Origin: Micavibrio aeruginosavorus
GTDB taxonomy: Bacteria; Pseudomonadota; Alphaproteobacteria; UBA9219
DNA: 10,891 nucleotides
Reading direction: 5' to 3'
Assembly (NCBI GenBank): GCA_020720905.1
Contig: DYNT01000008.1
Location: 1 to 10,891, forward strand
Shown here: positions 1 through 10,803 of the stretch, piece by piece
How positions within the stretch are numbered: the first letter of the stretch is position 1
How the letters are laid out: the number at the start of each line of letters is the position of its first letter
The notes under the pieces: model-generated
What the model was told of the DNA's origin: nothing
Databases searched by the model: none
The model's input: only the letters and a program-made list of their open reading frames with translations
Program-made: the position numbers and the translations under genes

Positions 1-1033
1 GGTGCGCAATATATTTTTCCAAAGGTGCAGCAAATTTTCTCTGCCACGCCGCCTTATCGATCCCCGTGGCAAGGCGAAGCCCCATCATGAGCGCCTCGCG
101 CTTTGCGGTTTCTGGATCAAGGATCGTTTCTTCGGCGCGGCCATGTTGCGATTCCTCAACCTGCTGCACCCACCTCTCTGGGTTGCGATGATTTTCGGTG
201 GTTCTGCGCTGGCCTCCCTCAACAAAGCGGCCATGCGCCCCTGCGCCGATCCCAATATAATCATCGTAATGCCAATAGGTCAGGTTATGACGGCTTTCCT
301 GCCCCGCCGCCGCATGGTTTGAAACCTCATACGCGGGCAAGCCCGCCGCCGCCATGATTTCCTGCGTTGCCTCATATATCTGCGCGGCGGCATCGTCGGG
401 CGCGGTGAGCGTTTCGTTGGCGGCGCGTTTGTGAAAGGCCGTGCCTTCCTCAATCGTCAACTGATAAAGAGACATATGCTTGGCGCCAAACGCAAGAGCC
501 TCGCCAAGCTCGACCTCCCACGCGGCGGGCGTTTGCCCTGCGCGGCCATAAATAAGGTCAAAGGAAAAACGGTCAAAGGTCTTTGCTGCCGTTTCTATCG
601 CTTCCCGCGCGGCCTGCGCATCATGCGCTCGCCCCAAAAAGCGCAAAGAGGCATCATCCAAAGCCTGCACACCAAGAGAAAGCCTGTTCACCCCCGCCTT
701 TTTGAATGCTTGAAACTTGCCGCTTTCGGATGATGAGGGATTGGCCTCTAGCGTGATTTCGCAATTTTGCTGCACCCGCCAAAGCGCCACCATTTTGTCC
801 AAAAGCGCAGCAATGGTTTGCGGCTGCATCAAGGACGGCGTGCCGCCGCCAAAATAAATCGTCGCAATGTCCCGATCAGGCAACCGCACCGCATAGTGCG
901 AAAGCTCAGCGCAATAGGCGGCTTGCCACACCTCTTCCTCTAACGCCGAAGGCAACACGCGTGAGTTAAAGTCGCAATACGGGCATTTCGAAACGCAAAA
1001 CGGCCAATGAATATAAAGGGAAAGGGGGGTCAT
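1..1033 (-). CDS. hemW: HemW-like radical SAM protein (haem chaperone family), 3' end cut off by the window
   Basis: I translated this stretch by hand on the minus strand; it stays open for 344 codons from the ATG at 1033-1031 to the window edge, so the C-terminus is missing (the family is usually about 380-400 residues). The N-terminus has the radical SAM cysteine motif CxxxCxYC (C13, C17, C20) that binds a 4Fe-4S cluster, followed by D-F; true HemN has a further Cys in place of that Phe, which favours HemW over the coproporphyrinogen dehydrogenase. The SAM-contacting GGGTP lies at residues 62-66, and HNLTYWHYDDYIGIGAGAH is the typical HemW/HemN-family segment. Known HemW proteins bind haem and deliver it to membrane proteins; older annotations call them coproporphyrinogen III oxidase-like. 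The ATG overlaps the rdgB TGA as ATGA, so translational coupling within the rph-rdgB-hemW operon is likely. Confidence 0.93.
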   Translation of the reverse strand, partial: MTPLSLYIHWPFCVSKCPYCDFNSRVLPSALEEEVWQAAYCAELSHYAVRLPDRDIATIYFGGGTPSLMQPQTIAALLDKMVALWRVQQNCEITLEANPSSSESGKFQAFKKAGVNRLSLGVQALDDASLRFLGRAHDAQAAREAIETAAKTFDRFSFDLIYGRAGQTPAAWEVELGEALAFGAKHMSLYQLTIEEGTAFHKRAANETLTAPDDAAAQIYEATQEIMAAAGLPAYEVSNHAAAGQESRHNLTYWHYDDYIGIGAGAHGRFVEGGQRRTTENHRNPERWVQQVEESQHGRAEETILDPETAKREALMMGLRLATGIDKAAWQRKFAAPLEKYIAH

Positions 1034-1626
1034 GGCGTGGTGAGCAAAGCCAGCAACTTCTCCAGCGCATGGCCGCGATGGCTGATCGCCTGCTTTTCCG
1101 CCGCGCTCATTTCGCCAAAGGTGCAGGCATGGCCATCGGGCACAAAAAATGGATCATAGCCATGCCCCAGCGTCCCACGCGGCGGCCAAACGATGTTCCC
1201 CGCGCAGCGCCCTTCGACAACCTCTTCTTGCCCGCCATCCGGCAACACAAGCGCCAGCACGCAAATAAAATAGGCGCTGCGATCCGCCGCATCGCCCAGC
1301 TCTTTTTGCACGCGCTCCATGCCCACCATCGGATCCTTTTGCAGCCCGCACCACCGCGCCGTGTGAAGGGCGGGCTCTCCGCCCAGCGCATTCACGCAAA
1401 GCCCGCTATCATCCGCCAATGTTGGCAGTCCCGTCGCTTTCATCGCGGCATGCGCCTTTAAAAGCGCGTTATCGGCAAAGGTTGCGCCTGTTTCTTCCGG
1501 CTCTGGCAGGCCTAGATCCCCCGCGCAGAGAACCTCTATCCTCAAGGGAGCCAAAAGCGTCTGAAACTCGCGCAATTTGCCCCTATTATGGGTCGCAATC
1601 AGCAGTTTTTTGACCGAAATTCGCAC
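1030..1626 (-). CDS. rdgB: RdgB/HAM1 non-canonical purine NTP pyrophosphatase (dITP/XTP)
   Basis: A 198-residue protein of normal family length. It hydrolyses dITP, XTP and related deaminated purine nucleotides to the monophosphate plus pyrophosphate, keeping them out of DNA and RNA. Visible signatures are the N-terminal substrate loop ATHNRGKLREF (residues 11-21, Lys17), TFADNALLKA (49-58), the catalytic LADDSGL (70-76, Asp73 as base), GHGYDPFF near residue 155 and SHRGHAL near the C-terminus. The start is GTG at 1626-1624; an AAGAGG ribosome-binding sequence sits 8 bases upstream and overlaps the rph stop codon, supporting this start. The gap to rph is 12 bases and the stop overlaps the hemW ATG, so it is the middle gene of the operon. 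Confidence 0.96.
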   Translation of the reverse strand: MRISVKKLLIATHNRGKLREFQTLLAPLRIEVLCAGDLGLPEPEETGATFADNALLKAHAAMKATGLPTLADDSGLCVNALGGEPALHTARWCGLQKDPMVGMERVQKELGDAADRSAYFICVLALVLPDGGQEEVVEGRCAGNIVWPPRGTLGHGYDPFFVPDGHACTFGEMSAAEKQAISHRGHALEKLLALLTTP

Positions 1627-1638
1627 CTTTTTTGCCTC

Positions 1639-2352
1639 TTATCCTATCGCTTTTTGCTGCGCCTCTTTCAAGGTGGCGATGCCGCCCCGCGCCAGCGCCA
1701 TCAACTCTAAAAACTGCGTCTCCGAAAACGGAGCTTGCTCCGCCGTACCCTGCACCTCCACAATCGCGCCAGAGCCTGTTAGGACGAAATTCGCATCGGC
1801 CTGCGCATTCGAATCTTCAACGTAATCCAAATCTAAAACGGCCACGCCTTCATACAACCCGCACGAAATAGCGCCCACAGTGTCAACCAAAGGAAAAGAC
1901 GATAGCTTGCCCGTTTTCATAAGATACTTGCACGCCAAAGCCAGCGCGACATAGCCCCCCGTGATTGAGGCTGTACGCGTGCCGCCATCGGCTTGGATGA
2001 CATCGCAATCGACCTTGATCTGAATCTCGCCCAAAACCTTGCGATCCACCACGGCGCGAAGGGCGCGACCAATCAAACGCTGGATTTCCTGCGTTCTGCC
2101 GGACTGCTTGCCCTTGGCCGCTTCGCGATCCATCCGCTCATGCGTTGAGCGCGGCAGCATCCCATATTCCGCTGTGACCCAGCCTTGCCCCGACCCTTTA
2201 ATAAAAGCGGGAACCTTTTCGCTGACCGAAGCGGTACACAGCACATGCGTGTCGCCCATCTTGATAAGGCAGGAGCCTTCGGCATATTTGGCAGCGTGAG
2301 GCATTATTTCAACAGCACGAAGCTGGTTGGCAGCACGAGACGAAGGACGCAT
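1639..2352 (-). CDS. rph: Ribonuclease PH
   Basis: A 237-residue phosphate-dependent 3'-5' exoribonuclease that trims the 3' ends of tRNA precursors; members form a hexameric ring. It aligns from memory with E. coli RNase PH over its full length (238 residues there). Recognisable blocks are [16 protein letters not shown] at the start, [78 protein letters not shown] and LARGGI. The frame stays open upstream to 2436, but the internal ATG at 2352-2350 matches the family N-terminus and has AAAGG six bases upstream, so I start there. First gene of the rph-rdgB-hemW operon; a candidate promoter lies at 2426-2455. Confidence 0.97.
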   Translation of the reverse strand: MRPSSRAANQLRAVEIMPHAAKYAEGSCLIKMGDTHVLCTASVSEKVPAFIKGSGQGWVTAEYGMLPRSTHERMDREAAKGKQSGRTQEIQRLIGRALRAVVDRKVLGEIQIKVDCDVIQADGGTRTASITGGYVALALACKYLMKTGKLSSFPLVDTVGAISCGLYEGVAVLDLDYVEDSNAQADANFVLTGSGAIVEVQGTAEQAPFSETQFLELMALARGGIATLKEAQQKAIG

Positions 2353-2425
2353 AAAAAACCTTTCTTTCAGGAAAGCCAAGGGGCAAAAACGCTTATTCTT
2401 CGCTACCTTAACGACAAAAGCAAGC

Positions 2426-2455
2426 GTTATAGTCAAATCGTATCATTTCCGTCAT
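2426..2455 (-). promoter_or_regulatory. Candidate sigma-70 promoter for rph operon
   Basis: On the minus strand, ATGACG (2455-2450) and TATAAC (2431-2426) are separated by 18 bases, giving 4/6 and 5/6 matches to consensus, and would yield a leader of about 65 bases before the rph ATG. An overlapping TTGACT (2436-2431) is a good -35 box but has no clear -10 box downstream. Inferred by eye only. Confidence 0.35.
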
Positions 2456-2464
2456 ACCCACTTC

Positions 2465-2585
2465 CGTCATTGCGAGCGACCAACGGGAGCGAAGCAATCC
2501 ATCGCCTGCCCCTACCACCTTTGACCTTGTTTACCAATTCAGGAGATGGATTGCCACGTCGCCCGATGGGCTCCTCGCAATGACG
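2465..2585. repeat. Dispersed palindromic intergenic repeat (REP/MITE-like), 121 bp
   Basis: The left end CGTCATTGCGAG and the right end CTCCTCGCAATGACG are inverted copies of each other, as are the inner parts GCAATCCATC (left) and GATGGATTGC (right). The segments between them diverge, and about 40 bases of unrelated sequence lie in the middle. Imperfect terminal inverted repeats of about 40 bp with CGTCATTGCGAG...GCAATCC ends resemble a widespread class of bacterial intergenic repeat. It has no coding capacity. It sits between the divergent rph and lipoprotein genes. A partial TTCCGTCAT copy lies just outside it (2447-2455), repeating the sequence at 2462-2470. Confidence 0.8.
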
Positions 2586-2681
2586 CTACGGGGAGTTACG
2601 GAACTAAACTAGCTTAACGATATAGGGAAAAACAGCCGATGAAATTAAATTGATGCTCTTTCTTTTACTCTTTTTCCCCCT

Positions 2682-2695
2682 TTTTGTGCTAATAT
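2682..2695 (+). promoter_or_regulatory. Candidate extended -10 promoter for the lipoprotein gene
   Basis: TGCTAATAT (2687-2695) fits an extended -10 element (TGn plus TAATAT). No good -35 box lies at the expected distance; the upstream stretch is pyrimidine-rich. Transcription would start near 2702, about 33 bases before the ATG at 2735. Confidence 0.4.
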
Positions 2696-2734
2696 ACAGC
2701 CATCGTTAAAGACTTTAAAAAGGATGCAAAAGGC

Positions 2735-3820
2735 ATGACCAAGAATCATAAAAGAGAAACACTCCTCAACGCCTTTCATACAGCTGCGCTTGTTGTGACC
2801 ACTCTTGCCTTTTCCTCTTTTTTCTCTGGTTGCGCGCCGTCTTTGCCCGTAGCGCAAGAAGAGCCGCTTTTTCAAGCCCCTCCGATCATTGAACAAACAT
2901 TGGCTCACTATAGCAATGTTACCGATATAGGGCTTGTCGAGGCCGTTTCTTATGGCTCTTTGCGCCGCGATCAACCTCGTATTGATTCCCTGACAAACAA
3001 AGAAACAGGGGAAACGGTCATCGTTGTGACGGATAAAGCCCGTGAAACCTATCGCGTTTTTACGACACTGGATATTAATGGCTGTATTTATCCCTATTAC
3101 GTTGTCGTCGGCTTTGATGGCGATGTTCATAGCGCTACGACAGGCTCCCGCAATTTAGATCAAGTCATCCGTCCTGTATTGCAAAATCCGCCTGATTTTG
3201 ATCGGATTGTGGAATCTATCGAAACAGCCAATGCCATTGTCCAAAAAGAGGGCTTCTTTTCTCGTACCGGCCTTATGAAAACGCTTACGGCTCCAACGGA
3301 GCCCCGCACACCGGAAAGAGAGGTTCTTTTAAACGGTATTAAAACAAAAGGCCGCGAGACGCAGGTTAGGGAAGTCCTTGATTACACCCGCCCGCGCCAT
3401 CAGAATACGTCAACCGTTGTTATCACAACACGGTTTGATCATCCGGCTCTACCGAACGGACTGCCTCTCACCATCACGCTTCGAAACGGATTGCCCCCTA
3501 AGGACATCACGGGCTCTCTTATGGGGCAAATCGAAGATAGCCTTAAAAAGGAAGGGCGATTCGTCGCCCCCGAAACGAACTCACGCACGCACCTCATCGT
3601 GATGGATCACCTTTCTAAAGCAGCGGCACACGTGATGCTCGCCGACTTTGAAACCATCGCCTATCAAAAACCAATCATAGCGCCCGTTTCTGCCGCCGCA
3701 TTGAAAAAAGATATGGATGCGCTTCTTGCTCTAACACAACCGGCTCCAGCCCCCAACGCGCCCCAAAAAAACACAACGCCAGCCCCCCAAGGTGGACAGC
3801 CCGCACGCCTAACGCGCTAA
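2735..3820 (+). CDS. Predicted lipoprotein of unknown function
   Basis: A 361-residue protein that I do not recognise. The N-terminus has a basic stretch (KNHKRE), a hydrophobic segment (about residues 13-30) and the lipobox-like FFSGC with Cys33, followed by Ala-Pro-Ser. This predicts signal peptidase II cleavage and a lipid anchor; Ala at +2 suggests outer-membrane sorting if the Lol rule applies. The mature part is soluble-looking, with an acidic/polar body, a second cysteine in a DINGCIYPYYVVVGFDGDV segment, and a Pro/Ala/Gln-rich C-terminal tail from about residue 336 that is likely disordered. AAGGA lies about 10 bases before the ATG. A four-codon ORF (ATG at 2724) ends in a TGA overlapping this ATG. 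The gene lies 112 bases upstream of gyrB on the same strand with no clear terminator between, so read-through is possible. The real-gene call rests on its length, signal peptide and coding-like composition. Confidence 0.8.
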   Translation: MTKNHKRETLLNAFHTAALVVTTLAFSSFFSGCAPSLPVAQEEPLFQAPPIIEQTLAHYSNVTDIGLVEAVSYGSLRRDQPRIDSLTNKETGETVIVVTDKARETYRVFTTLDINGCIYPYYVVVGFDGDVHSATTGSRNLDQVIRPVLQNPPDFDRIVESIETANAIVQKEGFFSRTGLMKTLTAPTEPRTPEREVLLNGIKTKGRETQVREVLDYTRPRHQNTSTVVITTRFDHPALPNGLPLTITLRNGLPPKDITGSLMGQIEDSLKKEGRFVAPETNSRTHLIVMDHLSKAAAHVMLADFETIAYQKPIIAPVSAAALKKDMDALLALTQPAPAPNAPQKNTTPAPQGGQPARLTR

Positions 3821-3849
3821 GATAGCTTTCATTCTTTTTGCCCTGTTTT

Positions 3850-6808
<2,959 letters not shown>

Positions 6809-6970
6809 CTTTTTCGATCCTTCTGTTTTTCGTTAAGCAATGAACGCCGCATAAAACCAAGACTTAGGCCAAGCGCATCGTTGCCCCAAACTTGATTTGT
6901 CCACAGTTTTCATCGAAAGGCAATCCTGTTTTCTTCCGCGCTTTCACAACGCTTATGGTTAACGATGCGT

Positions 6971-7576
6971 TCAAAACTCCGCTGCAGGAAAGGCGTGCCG
7001 CAACAGCGTTTTCTCACGCGGTGTACCCGTGGCATCGGGCGCGAACCATTCAGCAATACTGTCGAAATTTTGCTGCCGGAACTTTTTTTGCCCACATTCA
7101 TTGTCCTGCGCAACTTGGGCAAACAAATAAGAGCATCCCTTTTGTTTAGACCAAGCCTTTGTCGCGGCGATCAGCTCAAGCGCGATACCATTGCCCTTTT
7201 TCAAAACGCAAAGCGCCTGCACCACAGCAACCGAAGAAAAGCTGTGAGAAGAACGGATTTCCGGCCCTTTATCGGGACACGTCACTAAACCCGCTTGCTT
7301 GGCCATAAACCAATTAGTCGCCCGCAAGGCCGCCGCCATGCCGACCAGATGCTCGCCTTGAAACGCGCCATAAAGCACGCTGTTTTTTTGCGCCAGCAAG
7401 CCAGCAAAATAGTCGGGAGACCGAGGCAAAAGCATGTGCTTTTTATCATCGGGCAATTCCTCCCATGCTTTCTTGTGCAACGCTACAACGGCGGCAAGCC
7501 AGTCTTGGGTTATAAGGGGCACAACAGAGATTGTGGCGGCATCTGCCGCCGTCTTTAACGAGGCCATTTTTGTCAT
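6971..7576 (-). CDS. GNAT-family N-acetyltransferase, substrate unknown
   Basis: A 201-residue predicted cytosolic acyltransferase. The fold is suggested by a beta-strand pair SVLYGAFQGEHLVGMAAAL in the middle, then AVVQALCVLKKGNGIALELIAATKAWSKQKG (about residues 118-147), in which KKGNGIA resembles the GNAT motif A pyrophosphate loop (Q/RxxGxG/A) for acetyl-CoA, and then SYLFAQVAQDNECGQKKFRQQNFDSI, a motif B-like strand-turn-helix with the usual end on a 'phe-tyr-like' bulge. Family members acetylate small molecules, antibiotics or protein N-termini; nothing here fixes the substrate. The ATG at 7576 has only a weak AAAG upstream; a TTG at 7591 would add five residues and the ATG at 7567 would remove three. 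It stands alone, 232 bases after pgi and 162 before the ankyrin-like gene. Confidence 0.75.
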   Translation of the reverse strand: MTKMASLKTAADAATISVVPLITQDWLAAVVALHKKAWEELPDDKKHMLLPRSPDYFAGLLAQKNSVLYGAFQGEHLVGMAAALRATNWFMAKQAGLVTCPDKGPEIRSSHSFSSVAVVQALCVLKKGNGIALELIAATKAWSKQKGCSYLFAQVAQDNECGQKKFRQQNFDSIAEWFAPDATGTPREKTLLRHAFPAAEF

Positions 7577-7693
7577 GGGCTTAACTTTCAATAAAAAATT
7601 AAAATCAGCTCAAGGCGCGCAGACCTTAAGCGGCGGTTCTTTTAAAAAGTCTGAGAGAAAATAAGAGCGGAGAGGGAGCGACCATAAACCTTC

Positions 7694-7713
7694 TGTCAGA
7701 CTTATCGCTGACA
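7694..7713. repeat. Short dyad TGTCAG...CTGACA between pgi and the acetyltransferase gene
   Basis: A perfect 6-bp inverted repeat with an 8-base centre. It is followed by no T run on either strand, so it does not look like a terminator. It lies about 120 bases upstream of the acetyltransferase start. The rest of the 7577-7808 gap holds no convincing ORF or promoter; a 3-4 bp stem followed by six Ts just after the pgi stop (near 7785-7800) is too weak to call firmly. Confidence 0.35.
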
Positions 7714-7808
7714 AAATCGTCGGAGTTGATGATAAGAAACTTTGTTCATGCCGCCACGCCCTTTGTTAAGGACATCTTAGCAAAAAACAGAAGGGGCTGC
7801 AAATGGTT

Positions 7809-9314
7809 TCACGCCTTGGCCAAAATCTCGCTGGCCAGCGCCTTGCCCAATTCAACACCAAACTGATCGAACGAGTTAATATCCCACAGGGAACCCTGCA
7901 CAAAAACCTTATGCTCATACAGCGCTACAAGAGCGCCAAGATGATAGGGATCCAACCGCTCTAGCCACAAAACGGTGGCGGGCTTATTGCCCGCGTTGGT
8001 ACGCGCCGGATCATCGGCCACGCGCCCGCTTTTCAAGGCCTCAACCTGCGCCATCATGTGCGCATGCAAAATTAAAGCATGATCGGGGCGATTCCTATCG
8101 TCATGACGCACGCCAATAAACTCGGCCGCCACACGCCCTGTTCCCTGATGCAGCCATTGATGAAAACTGTGTTGTCCCACACTGCCGCACTCGCCAAAAA
8201 TCACAGGGCCTGTTTGATAGTCTACCGCCTCGCCGCCTCGCGTCACGCTCTTGCCGTTGCTTTCCATATTGAGCTGTTGCAAAAAGCGCGGCAGCTCGCG
8301 CAGGCGCTCACTATAGGGCAAGATGGCCTCAGCCTCTGCGCCACAGAAATTGCGATTCCACAGGCCAGTAAGCCCGAAAAGAACAGGCATGTTGGATGCC
8401 AACGGCGCGGTGCGGAAATGCGTATCCATCGCCGCCGCGCCTGCCAGCAAGTCTTTAAACGCAGGCCATCCAACAGCCAACGCGATACTAAGCCCAACGG
8501 CAGACCACAGGCTGTAACGCCCCCCAACCCAATCCCATAGCGCGAACATATTGTCCGCTTTGATTCCGAAAAACGCGGCGGCCTGCTGATTGGTTGAAAC
8601 CGCCACAAAGTGCCGCGCCACCGCCGCTTCGCCGAGTGCGCTGACCAACCACGCCCGCGCCGACGTTGCGTTCAGCAGCGTTTCCTGTGTCGTAAAGGTT
8701 TTGGACACAACAACGAAAAGGGTTGTTGCAGGATTAAGGTTTTCCACGACATTGAGCAAATCAAACGCATCGACATTCGCGACAAAGTGAACGCGGGGGC
8801 CAGAGGCTTGCGCACGAAGCGCGCTGACGACAAAGCGAGGGCCCAGATCCGATCCGCCAATGCCAATGTTCACAACATCTGTAATCTTTTGACCCGTTGC
8901 GCCTAGCCACGCGCCATCGCGCACGGCCACGGTAAAATTTTCCATCTTGACCTGAAGAGCGCGAATGACGGGCATCACATCGGAACCATCAACCATGATG
9001 GGCGCATCGCCCTGCGCCCGCAACGCGGTATGAAGAACGGCACGCCCTTCCGTCACGTTGATTTTTTCGCCTGTCATCATTTTCTCGCGCAGCGTCTCAA
9101 CCCCTTGCGCTTTAGCCAGCGCCAAAAGGCTTTCCATAACGTCCGGCGTGATGGTGCTGCGCGAAAAATCAGCCTCTAGACCGCAAGCCGTCACCGTCAT
9201 CCGTTGCGCCCGCGCAGGTTCTTGTGCAAAGAGCGCCGCAAGCGTGACGTCTTTATTTTTTTCATGCAGCTTTTGCAGAGCATGCCAAGCGGGGTGCTGT
9301 GTCGGTTTTGTCAT
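7809..9314 (-). CDS. pgi: Glucose-6-phosphate isomerase
   Basis: A 501-residue cytosolic enzyme interconverting glucose 6-phosphate and fructose 6-phosphate in glycolysis and gluconeogenesis. Visible motifs are NIGIGGSDLGPR (149-160), the phosphate-binding SKTFTT (204-209), GGRYSLWSAVGLSIAL (264-279), MESNGK with catalytic E351, GQHSFHQWLHQGT with H382, and FDQFGVELGK with K491, matching the E. coli Glu355/His386/Lys514 set. It is about 50 residues shorter than the E. coli enzyme, a length seen in many bacteria, and no core motif is missing. The ATG at 9314 has AAAGGA 8 bases upstream, lying within the last codons of the preceding M16-like gene; only four bases separate that stop codon from this start, so the two genes are almost surely cotranscribed and perhaps translationally coupled. 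Confidence 0.97.
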   Translation of the reverse strand: MTKPTQHPAWHALQKLHEKNKDVTLAALFAQEPARAQRMTVTACGLEADFSRSTITPDVMESLLALAKAQGVETLREKMMTGEKINVTEGRAVLHTALRAQGDAPIMVDGSDVMPVIRALQVKMENFTVAVRDGAWLGATGQKITDVVNIGIGGSDLGPRFVVSALRAQASGPRVHFVANVDAFDLLNVVENLNPATTLFVVVSKTFTTQETLLNATSARAWLVSALGEAAVARHFVAVSTNQQAAAFFGIKADNMFALWDWVGGRYSLWSAVGLSIALAVGWPAFKDLLAGAAAMDTHFRTAPLASNMPVLFGLTGLWNRNFCGAEAEAILPYSERLRELPRFLQQLNMESNGKSVTRGGEAVDYQTGPVIFGECGSVGQHSFHQWLHQGTGRVAAEFIGVRHDDRNRPDHALILHAHMMAQVEALKSGRVADDPARTNAGNKPATVLWLERLDPYHLGALVALYEHKVFVQGSLWDINSFDQFGVELGKALASEILAKA

Positions 9315-9318
9315 CGCG

Positions 9319-10698
9319 TCATTCCTTTATCATGTCTTGTGTTACAGCAGGCGTTACGCCAGCGGGAGCGCCCACAAAAGAGAAACGAAACTGCGCCGGA
9401 TCAAACCACCGCTTGATCACGCGCAGCACATCGTTCCGCGAAGCCGCATCAATCAGCGCGTCATAGCGGTTCAGGTAATCTATGCCAAGATTCTCCCTTT
9501 GCATCGCCAGCAGTGTTTCGGCAATCTCATCCGTTGAGGTAAGCGACAAAGGCGCTGAGCCTTTAAGATAGGCTTTGGCCGCCGCGATTTCCTCATCACG
9601 CGGCCCCTTTTCGTAATAATCACGCAGCGTGGCGTACACAACCTCCATCGCTTCGCCCGCCTTGGCATTGTCAGCGTCAAAGCCGCCCACCAGCAACGAC
9701 GCGCTGTCCATTGGCGCAAGCGCTGTTGAGATGCCATAGGTCAGCCCACCCTTGATGCGCACCGCCTTCATCAAGCGGGCATTAAAGCCGCCGCCGCCCA
9801 CAATATAGTTGGCAATCTGTCCCGCGTACCAATCGGGGTCGCCGCGCCCCATCATGGGCGCAGCAAAAGCAATCGTCGTTTGTTCTCCCTCGCGCCGCGT
9901 CAAGACTGTTGTAGGGCTCGTCCCGTCAAAAACCACGGGGGCTATCACGGGAACAGCAGCTTTGGCGGGCAACGCGCTAAACACCTCGTCCAAGCGCTTA
10001 CGCAAAACAGCGGGAGAGATAGCGCCAACAACGGCAATCTTTAAAGAGTCTTGAGCCAAATGGGTATGCGCAAAAGAAACAGCATCCTCTCGCGTTAGGC
10101 GCGACAAGCTGGCCTTAGAGCCAAGCGACCGATAGCCATAAGGATGCTCGCCAAACATCTGGCGGTATAGGGCATAACGCGCCTGCCATGACGGCTTGGC
10201 CAGCTGCATCGTCACGGCGGTTTCTTGCTGCCTACGTGCCCGCGCAAAAACATCGGCGTCAAAGCGTGGTTGTGTCAGCGCCAAAGAAAGCAAGTGAAAG
10301 GCCTGCGCCTCATGAGACGCAAGCATTTTAACGCCACCGATCAGCGCATCGCGCGTAGCGCCAACGCTCATGGCAATGGAGAGCGCCGCCAATTTTTCCT
10401 GAAACGCTTTTTCGTTATAGGCGCCTGCGCCTTGTGTCAAAAGACCTGTCGCCAAAACCGCCAAACCCTGCTTCTCTGCTGGATCCGTTTCCACGCCCCC
10501 GCGAAAAGCAAACCGCACGCTGATTAATGGAAGCGTGTCATCTTGCACCAACCACGCCGTAATGCCCTTGGCGCTGGTGACTTCGACAACAGCAGGGGTA
10601 GCCGCCTGTGCGGGCAAGCCCGAAACAAAAAAACAAAACAAAAAAATAAAAACAGACCTCAACATAAAACAATTTAAGCGTTTAAAAAACGAACGCAT
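9319..10698 (-). CDS. Exported M16-family (insulinase/processing-protease-like) protein without the zinc motif
   Basis: A 459-residue protein with two M16 halves. An N-terminal signal peptide is clear: basic MRSFFKRLNC, hydrophobic LRSVFIFLFCFFVSG, then a PAQA-ATPAV cleavage site near residue 32, so it is periplasmic. Where catalytic M16 members have HxxEH, this has KQGLAVLATGLLTQGAGAY (about 76-94), with no His or Glu pair. The second half keeps the FNARLMKAVRIKGGLTYGIS block (305-324) with R308 and Y321, the residues by which the non-catalytic half or partner assists substrate binding. It therefore resembles the inactive partner of a bacterial M16 pair, usually encoded next to an HxxEH-bearing subunit; no partner is in the window, but the adjacent upstream sequence is not shown. 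The frame is open up to 10809, but that extension runs through palindromic repeats; I start at ATG 10698, with ATG 10665 also keeping the signal peptide. The stop is 4 bases before pgi. Confidence 0.88.
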   Translation of the reverse strand: MRSFFKRLNCFMLRSVFIFLFCFFVSGLPAQAATPAVVEVTSAKGITAWLVQDDTLPLISVRFAFRGGVETDPAEKQGLAVLATGLLTQGAGAYNEKAFQEKLAALSIAMSVGATRDALIGGVKMLASHEAQAFHLLSLALTQPRFDADVFARARRQQETAVTMQLAKPSWQARYALYRQMFGEHPYGYRSLGSKASLSRLTREDAVSFAHTHLAQDSLKIAVVGAISPAVLRKRLDEVFSALPAKAAVPVIAPVVFDGTSPTTVLTRREGEQTTIAFAAPMMGRGDPDWYAGQIANYIVGGGGFNARLMKAVRIKGGLTYGISTALAPMDSASLLVGGFDADNAKAGEAMEVVYATLRDYYEKGPRDEEIAAAKAYLKGSAPLSLTSTDEIAETLLAMQRENLGIDYLNRYDALIDAASRNDVLRVIKRWFDPAQFRFSFVGAPAGVTPAVTQDMIKE

Positions 10699-10731
10699 AA
10701 TCCGCCCATCACCAGCCTCTTGCGGGAAGGT

Positions 10732-10752
10732 CGAAAAAGCGCATCTTTTTCG
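10732..10752. repeat. Perfect 8-bp palindrome CGAAAAAG-CGCAT-CTTTTTCG
   Basis: CGAAAAAG (10732-10739) and CTTTTTCG (10745-10752) flank a 5-base loop, within a G/C-rich context (TCTTGCGGGAAGG before, GGGGAGGGGG after). This looks like a dispersed intergenic palindrome upstream of the M16-like gene. Its 16-base segment AAGCGCATCTTTTTCG recurs at 6801-6816, over the start of the ankyrin-like gene. Confidence 0.6.
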
Positions 10753-10803
10753 GGGAGGGGGCAATAGCGCGCCTGCATAACCTTCTCCATCCGTTAAACG
10801 TGC

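Noticed and set aside
431..733. Plus-strand 100-codon ORF
   Set aside because: It lies wholly antisense to hemW, whose translation gives a continuous, recognisable radical SAM protein.
2645..3130. Minus-strand 161-codon ORF
   Set aside because: It is antisense to the lipoprotein gene, begins without a ribosome-binding site, and the plus-strand frame has a signal peptide, lipobox and promoter-like sequence.
6833..6913. 26-codon minus-strand ORF upstream of the ankyrin-like gene (AGGA about 11 bases before the ATG)
   Set aside because: Short, poorly spaced ribosome-binding site, no recognisable sequence; insufficient to call a gene.
7694..7713. Dyad as a rho-independent terminator of pgi
   Set aside because: The stem is only 6 bp and no T run follows on either strand; it also lies about 100 bases past the pgi stop.
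8079..8540. Plus-strand 153-codon ORF
   Set aside because: It is antisense to pgi, which is complete with all catalytic motifs.
10674..10778. 34-codon minus-strand ORF with a good GGAGAAGG ribosome-binding site, overlapping the M16-like gene start
   Set aside because: Its middle is made of the 10732-10752 palindrome and its product looks like translated repeat. A leader peptide cannot be excluded but has no support beyond the SD-like sequence.
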